Positions 16,655 through 24,856 of a stretch of DNA of 64,000 nucleotides are shown piece by piece. A model generated the notes under the pieces. It did not search any database. It worked only from the letters and a program-made list of their open reading frames with translations, and was not told the DNA's origin. Each line of letters starts with the position of its first letter. The first letter of the stretch is position 1. Both the position numbers and the translations under genes were made by a program. The stretch lies in assembly GCF_020616555.1 (NCBI RefSeq), contig NZ_CP085173.1, positions 4,790,001 to 4,854,000 of the forward strand. The letters run 5' to 3'. Origin of the DNA: Streptomyces longhuiensis (lineage in GTDB: Bacteria; Actinomycetota; Actinomycetes; Streptomycetales; Streptomycetaceae).

Positions 16655-17860
16655 GTGATGACGAGCGGGCCCGACTGCGACGTGCTGGTGATCGGCGGCG
16701 GGATCGTCGGCCTGTCGACGGCGTACGCCCTCACGCGCGCGGTACCGGGCACCCGTGTGACCGTCCTGGAGAAGGAGCACGGCCCCGCCAGACACCAGAC
16801 GGGGCGTAACAGCGGGGTCATCCACAGCGGCGTGTACTACCGCCCCGGCTCGCTCAAGGCCCGTTTCGCGGTGCGGGGCGCGGCCGAGATGGTCGAGTTC
16901 TGCGCGGAGCACGGCATCGCGCACGAGGTCACCGGCAAGCTGATCGTGGCCACCGAGCGCGACGAGCTGCCCCGCCTGCACGCCCTGGTCCAGCGCGGCC
17001 GGGAGAACGGGATTCCGGTGCGGGAGCTCGGCCCCGCCCAGATCGGCGAGTACGAGCCGTACGTGCGCGGCCTCGCCGCGATCCACGTGGGCACGACGGG
17101 CGTCGCCGACTACGTGTCCGTGGCGCGGTATCTCGCCGAGGCCTCGGGCGCGGACATCAGGTACGGCGCGGAGGTGGTGCAGATCGACCGCCGCCCGGAG
17201 CGTGGCGTCGCGGTGCGCACGGCCGCCGGGGACGTCGTCCGCGGGCGCGTCCTGGTGAACTGCGCGGGGCTGCACTGCGACCGGATCGCCCGGCTCGCCG
17301 GGGACGACCCCGGCATGCGGATCGTCCCCTTCCGGGGTGAGTACTTCGAGCTGGCCCGCCCCGAGCTGGTGCGCGGCCTGGTCTATCCGGTGCCGGACCC
17401 GGCGTTCCCCTTCCTCGGCGTCCATCTCACGCGCGGCATCGACAAGGGCGTGCACGTCGGACCGAACGCGGTGCCGGCGCTGGCCCTCGAGGGCTACGAC
17501 TGGTCGACGGTCAGACCGCGCGAGCTCGGCGCCACGCTGGCCTGGCCCGGCTCCTGGCGGATAGCGCGCCGGCACTGGCGGTACGGGGCCGGTGAGCTGC
17601 GCCGCTCGGTGTCCCGGGACGCCTTCACGTCGGCGGTGCGCAGGCTGCTGCCCGCGGTGACCGCGGACGACCTGGTGCCCGCGCCGGCCGGCGTCCGGGC
17701 GCAGGCGGTCCTGCGGGACGGGACCCTGGTCGACGACTTCCTGTTCCGCGAGGCCCCGCGCACGGTGCACGTGCTGAACGCGCCGTCCCCGGCGGCGACG
17801 GCCTCGCTCCCGATCGGCCGCGAGGTCGCCCGGCGGGCCCTGGCCGCGCTCGGGTCCTGA
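16655..17860 (+). CDS. lhgO: L-2-hydroxyglutarate oxidase
   Basis: A 401-residue FAD-dependent oxidoreductase of the DAO/GlpD fold. The N-terminal dinucleotide motif is VLVIGGGIVGLSTAYALTRA, and the family signature HQTGRNSGVIHSGVYYRPGS, which shapes the active site next to the flavin, is intact. Further hallmarks are IVPFRGEYFEL and the HLTRGIDKGVHVGPNA stretch. It oxidises L-2-hydroxyglutarate, a side product of 2-oxoglutarate reduction, back to 2-oxoglutarate and passes electrons to the membrane quinone pool. The GTG at 16655 and ATG at 16658 are adjacent and share a strong GGGAGGTGAGG site. The gene follows the sporulation-type regulator by 102 bases. Confidence 0.9.
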   Translation: MMTSGPDCDVLVIGGGIVGLSTAYALTRAVPGTRVTVLEKEHGPARHQTGRNSGVIHSGVYYRPGSLKARFAVRGAAEMVEFCAEHGIAHEVTGKLIVATERDELPRLHALVQRGRENGIPVRELGPAQIGEYEPYVRGLAAIHVGTTGVADYVSVARYLAEASGADIRYGAEVVQIDRRPERGVAVRTAAGDVVRGRVLVNCAGLHCDRIARLAGDDPGMRIVPFRGEYFELARPELVRGLVYPVPDPAFPFLGVHLTRGIDKGVHVGPNAVPALALEGYDWSTVRPRELGATLAWPGSWRIARRHWRYGAGELRRSVSRDAFTSAVRRLLPAVTADDLVPAPAGVRAQAVLRDGTLVDDFLFREAPRTVHVLNAPSPAATASLPIGREVARRALAALGS

Positions 17861-17971
17861 GCTCCGGGCCCTGGACTCGGGCCTCGAGCTCGGCCCCCGA
17901 ACTCCGGGTCGTGAGCTTGGGCGTCCTGAGCTTGGGCCCCGGCCCGATCCGGCGTCTAAAATCGCTTCACT

Positions 17972-18847
17972 GTGTCTGAGTCACCCCGCACCCCCGAAGC
18001 CCACACCCCTGAGACCTCCGGTCACGAAGCCTCTGGTTCCGAAGCCTCCGGCCACGAAGCCTCCGGTCACGTACGTGCCAAGGGCGAGCCGCGCTTCCCG
18101 GACGGGCCCGCACCCGACCCCGCCGGTTCGCACTTCGAGCGGCGCATCCGCAGCTTCCAGCCCCGCCGCAGCCGCGTCACGACCGGCCAGGCAGACGCCC
18201 TCCAGCGGCTGTGGCCCCTGTGGGGTCTCGACATCGACGGGCAGCGCGTCCTCGACCTCGACGAGCTGTTCGACGGCAGGAAGCGCGTCGTCCTGGAGAT
18301 CGGCTTCGGCATGGGCGAGGCGACGGCGCAGATGGCCGCCGACGACCCCGACACCGGCATCCTCGCGGTCGACGTGCACACCCCGGGCCAGGGCAACCTC
18401 CTGGGTCTCGCCGAGCGGAACGGCCTGACGAACGTACGGGTGGCGAACGGCGACGCGATCATCCTGCTCCGCGAGATGCTCCCCGCGGCCTCCCTGGACG
18501 GGCTGCGCGTCTACTTCCCCGACCCCTGGCCGAAGAAGCGCCACCACAAGCGGCGCCTGATCCAGCCGGAGTTCCTCAGCCTCGCCAAGGTCCCCCTCAA
18601 GCCGGGCGCGCTGGTGCACTGCGCGACCGACTGGGAGCCGTACGCCGAGCAGATGCTCGAAGTCCTGACCGAACACCCGGACTACGAGAACACGCAGGCC
18701 GACGGCGGATACGCGCCCCGGCCCGCGTTCCGCCCCCTCACACGATTCGAGGGCCAAGGCCTGGACAAGGGCCATGTCGTCCACGACCTGCTCTTCCTGC
18801 GCGCGGAGCACGCACCGAAGTCCCCGCCGGTCACCACCGCGGACTGA
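17972..18847 (+). CDS. trmB: tRNA (guanine-N7-)-methyltransferase
   Basis: A 291-residue class I methyltransferase that makes m7G46 in the variable loop of tRNAs using S-adenosylmethionine. The SAM pocket is VLEIGFGMGEATAQMA, and the family signature VYFPDPWPKKRHHKRRL is complete. The last conserved block DYENTQADGGYAPRPAFRPLTRFE holds the substrate. The first 60 residues are non-conserved and contain a tandem repeat of the type EASGH/EASGS built from 15-base DNA units at about 18022-18075. GTG 17972 starts this extension; a later start is possible but no good ribosome site favours one. It is followed by the PrsW gene after 43 bases. Confidence 0.92.
   Translation: MSESPRTPEAHTPETSGHEASGSEASGHEASGHVRAKGEPRFPDGPAPDPAGSHFERRIRSFQPRRSRVTTGQADALQRLWPLWGLDIDGQRVLDLDELFDGRKRVVLEIGFGMGEATAQMAADDPDTGILAVDVHTPGQGNLLGLAERNGLTNVRVANGDAIILLREMLPAASLDGLRVYFPDPWPKKRHHKRRLIQPEFLSLAKVPLKPGALVHCATDWEPYAEQMLEVLTEHPDYENTQADGGYAPRPAFRPLTRFEGQGLDKGHVVHDLLFLRAEHAPKSPPVTTAD
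18022..18075 (+). repeat. 15-base tandem repeat in trmB N-terminus
   Basis: Units of about 15 bases of the form GAAGCCTCCGGTCAC repeat with small changes and encode the residues EASGH, EASGS, EASGH, EASGH in the non-conserved leader of TrmB. In-frame unit length means copy-number change would not disrupt the enzyme. Confidence 0.7.
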
Positions 18848-18890
18848 CACCCCGTCGCGGCCGGGCCCGTCCCTCGTTAGGGTCAACGCT

Positions 18891-20252
18891 GTGGCGACCT
18901 ATCCCTCGTATCCGAATGCGTTTCCGCAGGCGCAGCCCGGAGCAGGTGCTCCCGGGCCCGGCACGCTGCGGCATCCACGCTGGTGGGAGCGGAAGGCCGT
19001 GCACGCCTGGGCGCTCGTCTCGCTCCTCACGCTCTCCGGCCTGGTGATCCTCGCCCTCGTGCGCGAACAGACGGGCACCGAGGGGTTCCTGGTCGGGCTC
19101 TGCCTCGCGGTCCTGCCCGTCCCGCTGCTGATAGCCGCGTTCCGCTGGCTGGACCGGGTCGCGCCCGGCCCCTGGCGGAACCTGCTGTTCTCGTTCGCCT
19201 GGGGCGCCTGCGCCGCCGCGCTCATCGCGATCGTCGCCAACAGCTTCGCGACGCACTGGATCGCCACGAACTCGGCCGACCCCTCGAACGCCGACACCCT
19301 CGGCGCGACGGTCATAGCGCCCATCGTCGAGGAATCCGCGAAGGCCTGCGCCGTCCTGCTCATCTTCCTGTTCCGCAGACGGGACTTCACCGGGATCGTC
19401 GACGGCGTCGTGATCGCCGGGGTCACCGCCACCGGCTTCGCGTTCACCGAGAACATCCTCTACCTGGGCAACGCCTTCGGCACCGACCAGCTGAACAGCG
19501 GCACCGGCATGGCCTCGGTGACCGCCGCCACCTTCTTCGTACGCATCGTCATGTCGCCGTTCGCGCACCCCCTGTTCACGGTGCTCACCGGCATCGGGTT
19601 CGGCTTCGCGGCGTGGACCGCGCCCGGTCGCGGGCCCGTGCGGCGCGTGCTGCTGCCCATCGCCGGACTGCTGCTCGCGATGGGCATGCACGCCACGTGG
19701 AACGGCTCGTCGGCGTTCGGCCCGTTCGGGTTCTTCGGGGTCTACGCGCTGTTCATGATGCCCGCGTTCGGACTGCTGACCTGGCTCGCGATCGGGACCC
19801 GCCAGCGCGAACTGCGCACCGTGCGCGCCGAGCTGCCCGCGTACGCGGCGGCCGGCTGGGTCGGCCCGGACGAGCCGTTCGCCCTCGGCTCGATGCGCGC
19901 CCGCCGCCTGGCCCGCGAGTTCGCGCAGCACCACGGCGGCAAGGAGACGGCCAAGGTCGTCGCCCAGTACCAGCAGTACGCGACGTCACTCGCGCTCCTG
20001 CGTCACCGCGGCCGGCGCGGCCGGGCCGGCACGGACTATGTCGTACGGGAGCGGGAGCTGCTCGACGAGCTGTGGGCGCGGCGCCACGCGGCACGCCCCG
20101 CCCTCGCCTACGCGGCCCGCGCCACCGCGCCGCCCGTGTGGGTGCCGCCGATGTACGCGGGCCCGGTGTACGCGGGGCCGGTGTACGCGGGGCCGGTCGC
20201 CCAGTTCCCCGCGCACCACGCGCACAACGCCCCCAACCCGTACCGCTACTGA
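18891..20252 (+). CDS. PrsW-family intramembrane metalloprotease
   Basis: A 453-residue membrane protein with about eight hydrophobic segments. The PrsW/CAAX-type active-site motifs are all present: EESAKA (residues near 147), the FTENILYLG segment, HPLFTVLTGIGFG and HATWNG, which together supply Glu and His ligands inside the membrane. PrsW of Bacillus cleaves an anti-sigma factor at site 1. Here the N-terminus is a Pro/Ala/Gln-rich cytoplasmic leader, and the C-terminal tail is long, basic and ends in three YAGPV repeats encoded by 15-base units (about 20154-20200). GTG 18891 fits 43 bases after trmB. Substrate unknown; an anti-sigma or sigma fusion is a natural suspicion but nothing here proves it. 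Confidence 0.85.
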   Translation: MATYPSYPNAFPQAQPGAGAPGPGTLRHPRWWERKAVHAWALVSLLTLSGLVILALVREQTGTEGFLVGLCLAVLPVPLLIAAFRWLDRVAPGPWRNLLFSFAWGACAAALIAIVANSFATHWIATNSADPSNADTLGATVIAPIVEESAKACAVLLIFLFRRRDFTGIVDGVVIAGVTATGFAFTENILYLGNAFGTDQLNSGTGMASVTAATFFVRIVMSPFAHPLFTVLTGIGFGFAAWTAPGRGPVRRVLLPIAGLLLAMGMHATWNGSSAFGPFGFFGVYALFMMPAFGLLTWLAIGTRQRELRTVRAELPAYAAAGWVGPDEPFALGSMRARRLAREFAQHHGGKETAKVVAQYQQYATSLALLRHRGRRGRAGTDYVVRERELLDELWARRHAARPALAYAARATAPPVWVPPMYAGPVYAGPVYAGPVAQFPAHHAHNAPNPYRY

Positions 20253-20265
20253 GAACGCCCGCGGA

Positions 20266-21210
20266 TCAGGCGGACGCCTCCGTGAGCTTCGAGAGCTCCG
20301 CGTCCGTCAGCTCCAGGTCGGCCACGGCCACCAGCGCCGGCAGCTGCTCCACGGTGCGGGCGGACGCGATCGGGGCGGCCACCGTCGGGCGGGACGCGAG
20401 CCAGGCGAGGGCGACCGTCGCGACCTCGGCGCCGTGCGCCTGCGCCACCTCGTCGAGGGCCTTGAGGACGCGCACGCCGCGCTCGGTCTCCAGGTGCTTG
20501 CCCGCGCCCGCGGCCCGCGCGCTGTCGACCTCGGTGCCCGGCCGGTACTTGCCCGTCAGGAATCCGGCAGCCAGGGCGTAGTACGGGACGGCCGCGAGAC
20601 CGCTGCGCGAGGCGACCTCCTGGAGCCGGCCCTCGTAGGTGTCGCGCGAGACGAGGTTGTAGTGCGGCTGGAGCGCCGCGTAGCGGGCGAGGCCCTCGCG
20701 GTCGGAGAAGTCCAGGGACTCCTGGAGGCGCTCCGGGGTCAGGTTCGACGCGGCGATGGCGCGCACCTTGCCGGCCGTCACCAGCTCGTCGAGGGCGGTG
20801 ATGATCTCCTCGACCGGCACGGACGGGTCGTCGAAGTGCGTGTAGTAGAGGTCGATGTAGTCGGTGCCGAGGCGGCGCAGCGACTCGTCGGCGGCGGACT
20901 TGATGGTGTGCGCGGACAGGCCCTTGAAGTCGGGGTGGGCGCCGACCTTGGTGGCGATGACGACATCGGAGCGGTTGCCGCGCGCGGCCAGCCACTTGCC
21001 GATGACGGTCTCGGACTCGCCGCCCTTGTTGCCCGGGACCCACGCCGAGTACGCGTCGGCCGTGTCGACGAAGTTGCCGCCCGCGGCGACGTACGCGTCG
21101 AGCACGGCGAAGGACTGCGCCTCGTCGGCGGTCCAGCCGAACACATTGCCGCCGAGGGAGAGCGGGAACACCTCGAGGTCTGACGAGCCAAGCTTGCGAA
21201 GAGAAGTCAT
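20266..21210 (-). CDS. Aldo/keto reductase
   Basis: A 314-residue NADPH-dependent oxidoreductase of the aldo/keto reductase superfamily with the (beta/alpha)8 barrel. The catalytic tetrad is visible: Asp and Tyr in FVDTADAYSAW, Lys in DVVIATKVGAH, and His in YIDLYYTHFDDP. The C-terminal NADPH-binding segment is PIASARTVEQLPALVA. It resembles the YajO/Tas-like group that reduces small carbonyls. ATG 21210 begins the conserved MTSLRKLGSSDLEVFPLSLGG region. It is convergent with prsW with only 13 bases between stops, and lies 110 bases from the M23 peptidase gene on the same strand. Confidence 0.9.
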   Translation of the reverse strand: MTSLRKLGSSDLEVFPLSLGGNVFGWTADEAQSFAVLDAYVAAGGNFVDTADAYSAWVPGNKGGESETVIGKWLAARGNRSDVVIATKVGAHPDFKGLSAHTIKSAADESLRRLGTDYIDLYYTHFDDPSVPVEEIITALDELVTAGKVRAIAASNLTPERLQESLDFSDREGLARYAALQPHYNLVSRDTYEGRLQEVASRSGLAAVPYYALAAGFLTGKYRPGTEVDSARAAGAGKHLETERGVRVLKALDEVAQAHGAEVATVALAWLASRPTVAAPIASARTVEQLPALVAVADLELTDAELSKLTEASA

Positions 21211-21320
21211 GGCCTGCCAGAACACCGATATGGATCAAGATATTCCGGACACGGCGAACCGGCAGCCCTGACGTCGGGGGGTTGCCGTCAGGACCGCCGG
21301 GGTTCGGAGGGTCACGAGCC

Positions 21321-22376
21321 TCAGATCGTCAGGCCGTTGGAGCGCAGCCACGGCGCGGGGTCGACCCCGGTCGCCTGGCCGCCGGGGTGGACCTCCAGGT
21401 GGAGGTGCGGCCCGGTCACGTTGCCGGTGGCGCCGACGCGGCCGATGACGTCGCCGCTGGTCACCTTCTGGCCCGCGCTGACGTTGAGGGACGACTGGTG
21501 GCAGTACCAGAGCTCGGTGCCGTCCGGCAGCTCCAGGACGGTGCGGTAGCCGTACGCGCCCGCCCAGCCGGCTTCCTTGACGGTGCCGGAGTGGATCGCC
21601 TTCAGCGGGGTACCCGTCGGAGCGGCGAAGTCGAGACCCGTGTGGTAGCCGGAGGACCACATCGAGCCGGGCTGACCGAAGGTGCCGGTGATCGTGTAGG
21701 AGGCGACCGGGAGCGTGAAACTCTTGGCGAGCTTGGCGAGGCGCTCGGCCTCGGCCTTCTTCTTCGCCGCCTCCTCCGCCGCCTTCTTGTCGGCGGCGGC
21801 CTTGGCCTTGGCGGCGTCCTGCTCCTTGGCGGCGTCCTCGGCGGCCTTCTTCGCGGCGGCCTCCTCGGCGGCCGCGGCCTCGGCGTCGGCGGCCTGGTCC
21901 TGCTGCTGCTCGGCCTGCTGCATGATGCGGGCGCGCAGGGCCTCACCGGCGGTCGTGCCCTGCTGGGCGTCCGCGGTGGTGATACCGGCGCCGGTCAGCG
22001 GGGTCGCGGTGGTGCCGGACTCGTCGTCGTCTCCGGAGACATCGGATATCAGCGCGCCCACGCCGGGCAGGGACTTGGCGTCGGGCAGCGAGTCCTTGAC
22101 GGCCGAGAGGTCGGGCATGGAGATGTGTACGGGAGGCTTGCCGCCCTGCGCGGTGGCGATGCCGCCCGCGCCGACGGCCGCGATCACGCCGACACCGAGA
22201 ACGGTGGAGCTGCGCGCGAGACCGCCGCGCTGCTTGGCCACGCGGTGCCTGCCGCGTACGGGGCGGACGGAGTCCTCGGTGGGGTTCCACTCCTCCCAGG
22301 TCCGCTCGTCCGCTTCGCCGAACTCTTCGCCGATCGGCGCATAGGAGAACTCTGGGGCAGGCCGGTTGGACGCCAC
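21321..22376 (-). CDS. Exported M23 (LytM) family peptidoglycan peptidase
   Basis: A 351-residue envelope protein. An acidic N-terminal cytosolic leader is followed by a hydrophobic export segment (STVLGVGVIAAVGAGGIATAQ, near residues 58-78), a long Ala/Lys/Glu coiled coil (about residues 145-225), and a C-terminal LytM domain. Zinc ligands of the M23 fold are intact: His and Asp in GYHTGLDFAAPTG, and HLHLEV. Such enzymes cut peptidoglycan cross-bridges or activate amidases. GTG 22376 has GGAG 9 bases upstream. The leader is a c-di-AMP riboswitch, fitting the known practice in Streptomyces of controlling cell-wall lytic enzymes with this RNA. Confidence 0.92.
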   Translation of the reverse strand: MASNRPAPEFSYAPIGEEFGEADERTWEEWNPTEDSVRPVRGRHRVAKQRGGLARSSTVLGVGVIAAVGAGGIATAQGGKPPVHISMPDLSAVKDSLPDAKSLPGVGALISDVSGDDDESGTTATPLTGAGITTADAQQGTTAGEALRARIMQQAEQQQDQAADAEAAAAEEAAAKKAAEDAAKEQDAAKAKAAADKKAAEEAAKKKAEAERLAKLAKSFTLPVASYTITGTFGQPGSMWSSGYHTGLDFAAPTGTPLKAIHSGTVKEAGWAGAYGYRTVLELPDGTELWYCHQSSLNVSAGQKVTSGDVIGRVGATGNVTGPHLHLEVHPGGQATGVDPAPWLRSNGLTI

Positions 22377-22385
22377 TGGGGCGCG

Positions 22386-22524
22386 CTCCTTTCCTTCCTT
22401 CTCGCCTACCGGGTTAGCTGACGGGTTCGGAGCAGGAAGGTCTCCTACCGACGCCTTCCGCAAGGAAAGACGTCCGATTCACCCCAAGTTGGTGGTTCCC
22501 CGGCTCCCTTGCGGGATTAGGCGC
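22386..22524 (-). promoter_or_regulatory. c-di-AMP (ydaO/yuaA) riboswitch
   Basis: Read on the minus strand, the leader of the M23 gene shows the conserved actinobacterial ydaO elements in order: a GCAAGGGAGCCGGGGAA helix strand, CAACTTGGGGTGAATCGG, GTAGGAGACCTTCCTGCTCC, then GAACCCGTCAGCTAACCC and GGTAGGCGAGAAGGAA. The element ends a few bases before the ribosome site GGAAAGGAG. This RNA class binds two c-di-AMP molecules and usually turns expression off. Spacing suggests control by termination or by sequestering the ribosome site. Recognition rests on sequence motifs; a covariance-model search would fix the borders. Confidence 0.9.
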
Positions 22525-22792
22525 GTGCGCACGGAGCCATCTCTTGTGACGGCTGGGACGACCGCGCTGCGTTATCGAACGTTAATAGACACCGGGGCCC
22601 GATTCCAAGCCGTTCCGACTGATCGTTAACGCCTTTGGCCTGGACTTAACGGGGCACGAGCGGGCGGAATCGGGCGAGTTGACCCGCAGCCGGAACAGGC
22701 GATTCACCTGACGGTTTGTCAAATGTTATGCGCAGTGGCGCTGTTCGACTACACAAGGTGATGACGGCACTCACCGCTGCTTCACGGCTGCT
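22525..22792 (-). promoter_or_regulatory. Upstream region of riboswitch-controlled gene
   Basis: This 270-base stretch between the membrane PP2C gene and the riboswitch has no gene. It is AT-richer than its surroundings and holds three short GTTAA/CTTAACG-type sequences (near 22577-22585, 22622-22630 and 22644-22651). The M23 promoter should lie here. Confidence 0.4.
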
Positions 22793-23944
22793 TCACGGCC
22801 GCCTCACCGCGAGCAGTGCCATGTCGTCCGTCGTGCCGCCCCCGGTGTGCCGGCGGACCTCGGCGGTGAGCGCGGCCAGCAGCGGATCGGGCCCCGGGAA
22901 CATCCGCCCCGCGAGCCGCGCCGCCGGGTCGTAGAAGGTGCCCTGCGCGTCGCGGGCCTCCGAGAGGCCGTCGGTGTGGAGCAGCAGTGTCGCCCCGCTC
23001 GGGAACTCCGACTCGGACGCGCGGTCGGGCCAGGTGCCGAGGTCCCCCATCCCGAGCGGCAGCGCGGGCTCCGGCGCCGACAGGACCTTGAGCGCCCCGT
23101 CGCCGCCCAGGAGCAGGGGTTCCGGGTGGCCGCGGTTGATGACGCGTACGAGGCCGTTGCCGTGCGGGATCTCGGCGAGCACGGCCGTGGTGAAGCCCTC
23201 GAACTCGTCGAGGCCGTTGCGCCGCAGCCCTTCCCGCGCGAGCGCCCGCTCCAGGCGCTGCGCGACCGCCTCCAAGGTCGCCTCCTGCTCGGCCGCCTCC
23301 CGGAAGGCACCGATGACGACGGCCACGGCGGACACCGCGCCCATGCCCTTCCCCCGTACGTCGCCCACGACGAGCCGCACACCGTGCGGGGTGTCCTGCA
23401 CCGCGTACAGATCGCCCCCGATGAAGGCCCCCTCCTGGGCGGCCTCGTACCGGGCCGCGATCTCCAGGCCGCCGATGCGCTCGGCGGGCTCGGGCAGGAC
23501 GGCGCGCTGGGCCGCCTCGGCGATCTGGCGCACGGAGGTGAGCTGCTCGCTGCCGCGCCGCACGATGCGGTTCATGACGCAGGCGAGTACGGCGACGGTG
23601 ACGACCGTGACGAGTTCGGTGATGGCGTCGGTGTCGTAACTGCGGGTGTACCGGAGATGCACCCCGAGTACGACGGCGACGGTCGCGAGGCCGGTCAGGA
23701 AGGTGCCGCGGGGCGAGAAGAACGGGGCCGCGACGAGCGGGGCGGCGGTGAACAGGGGCACGCCGGTGAACGTCGACGGCGTGACGTAGTCGTAGATCGC
23801 CCCGGCGACGATGAGCAGCACGGGCACCAGGCGTACGAAGAACCGGGCCCGGGACAGACGCTGCTCCGTCCCTCGTCCGTGCCCTCCTCGCTGCCCCACC
23901 ACTCGTCTCCCGCCACCGTCCGCCTTGGTCCCGCGCCTGCGCAC
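22793..23944 (-). CDS. Membrane-bound PP2C (SpoIIE/RsbU) phosphatase
   Basis: A 383-residue protein with about four N-terminal membrane segments (FVRLVPVLLIVAGAIYDYV; GVPLFTAAPLVAAPFF; FLTGLATVAVVLGVHL; ITELVTVVTVAVLACVM) and a cytoplasmic SpoIIE-type serine/threonine phosphatase. Metal-binding aspartates are in FIGGDLYAV, LVVGDVRGKG, LLHTDGLSEARD and TTDDMALLAV. These enzymes dephosphorylate anti-sigma-factor antagonists, releasing alternative sigma factors. Unlike the phosphatase at 2291-4120 it has no PAS or kinase domain. GTG 23944 has GGGGTGGGG upstream. No cognate anti-sigma or antagonist is adjacent. Confidence 0.9.
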   Translation of the reverse strand: MRRRGTKADGGGRRVVGQRGGHGRGTEQRLSRARFFVRLVPVLLIVAGAIYDYVTPSTFTGVPLFTAAPLVAAPFFSPRGTFLTGLATVAVVLGVHLRYTRSYDTDAITELVTVVTVAVLACVMNRIVRRGSEQLTSVRQIAEAAQRAVLPEPAERIGGLEIAARYEAAQEGAFIGGDLYAVQDTPHGVRLVVGDVRGKGMGAVSAVAVVIGAFREAAEQEATLEAVAQRLERALAREGLRRNGLDEFEGFTTAVLAEIPHGNGLVRVINRGHPEPLLLGGDGALKVLSAPEPALPLGMGDLGTWPDRASESEFPSGATLLLHTDGLSEARDAQGTFYDPAARLAGRMFPGPDPLLAALTAEVRRHTGGGTTDDMALLAVRRP

Positions 23945-24097
23945 GTCATCGGCCCCACCCCAGGGTTGCCCGCGGGCAGACGGCGGGCGACCTGGTGGGA
24001 CCGACCGGGTGAAAGGGGTCCCGGGCGGCGGATCACGGAACCCTGGGCAACCGATTCGCGTTCTGTCGCCGCAATGGCGTAGAGTCGTGTTTACCGA

Positions 24098-24171
24098 CGC
24101 GGGGTGGAGCAGCTCGGTAGCTCGCTGGGCTCATAACCCAGAGGTCGCAGGTTCAAATCCTGTCCCCGCTA
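24098..24171 (+). tRNA. tRNA-fMet (initiator, CAU)
   Basis: The 74-base gene folds into a full cloverleaf with anticodon loop CTCATAA. Initiator hallmarks are present: three consecutive G:C pairs (GGG/CCC) in the anticodon stem and an unpaired first base (C1 opposite U72). The T-arm GCAGGTTCAAATCCTGT is canonical. CCA is not encoded. A strong terminator follows directly. Confidence 0.96.
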
Positions 24172-24178
24172 CTGAAGG

Positions 24179-24213
24179 CCGAAGGCCCGGAACCAATGGT
24201 TCCGGGCCTTCGG
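24179..24213. terminator. Bidirectional terminator between tRNA-fMet and terB
   Basis: Perfect 16-base arms, CCGAAGGCCCGGAACC at 24179-24194 and its complement at 24198-24213, with a 3-base loop. It lies between the plus-strand tRNA and the 3' end of the minus-strand terB gene and can serve both. Confidence 0.85.
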
Positions 24214-24222
24214 TGTATTCCC

Positions 24223-24678
24223 TTACAGGTCGAACTCGTGCGGCGGCAGGTCGAGCATCAGGCAGGCCTCGCGGACGACGGCCTGCTCGGTCTTGTCGAA
24301 GTCGCCGTCGGCGCCGCCGATGACGATGCCGATCTGGACGACCGCGCGCGCCTCGGCGGGCTTCTTCTTCGCCTTGGCGATCTCCTGGAGAACGCTGACC
24401 TTGCCGAAGTCGAAGTCGGCGGTCAGCTTGTTCAGGTTCGCGTCGAAGCGGCTCTGGAGCTGGTCCGCCGGGAAGTTCTGCAGCACCTCGTTCGTGGAGA
24501 TGAGCTGGGCCACGCGGCTGCGCTCGGCCGGGTCGACGTTCCTGTCGGCCGCGGCGACCAGCGCGCACATCGCCATGCTCGCGTCACGGAAGGCGCCGCT
24601 CTTCAGGTCGTTCTTCTTCGCCATGAGCTGCGTCTGCATCGTCGACGCGGACTCCTTGAAGCGATCCCACAGGGCCAT
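24223..24678 (-). CDS. TerB-family tellurite-resistance-like protein
   Basis: A 151-residue soluble helical protein matching TerB across its length (MALWDRFKESASTMQTQLMA start; MCALVAAADRNVDPAERSRV; IGGADGDFDKTEQAVVREAC). The conserved acidic clusters (AADRNVDPAE, GGADGDFD) are proposed metal-binding sites in the family. TerB works with TerC/TerD-type proteins at the membrane in stress and tellurite responses, but no other ter gene is adjacent. ATG 24678. The 179-base gap to the divergent P-type ATPase contains TACAGCGCTGTA, a near-perfect palindrome at 24710-24721 that may be a shared operator. Confidence 0.9.
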   Translation of the reverse strand: MALWDRFKESASTMQTQLMAKKNDLKSGAFRDASMAMCALVAAADRNVDPAERSRVAQLISTNEVLQNFPADQLQSRFDANLNKLTADFDFGKVSVLQEIAKAKKKPAEARAVVQIGIVIGGADGDFDKTEQAVVREACLMLDLPPHEFDL

Positions 24679-24709
24679 GACTCTCCTCGTTCGGCGTGTA
24701 CTGATCTTC

Positions 24710-24721
24710 TACAGCGCTGTA
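24710..24721. promoter_or_regulatory. 12-base palindrome between terB and P-type ATPase
   Basis: TACAGCGCTGTA reads identically on both strands and lies 31 bases upstream of the terB start in the divergent region. Its position over the terB ribosome/promoter area suggests an operator. The cognate regulator is unknown. Confidence 0.45.
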
Positions 24722-24856
24722 GAAACTAGTGGGGAGCGGCAAAAGTTCCGCCTCTAAACTGAAGGCCCGAACTCTCTGCCGGAGAGCCTTTCGCGGTCCG
24801 ATGAACGGGAGAAGACGACGGTGCCGACACCCGAGAAGCCCTGACGGCGCCCGAAA

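Noticed and set aside
18891..20252. PrsW as the protease that releases the sigma fusion at 7056-9035
   Set aside because: Attractive, but the genes are 10 kb apart, not co-transcribed, and nothing in the sequence links them.
24223..24678. Tellurite-resistance operon
   Set aside because: Only a lone TerB-like gene is present; no terA, terC, terD or terZ neighbour.
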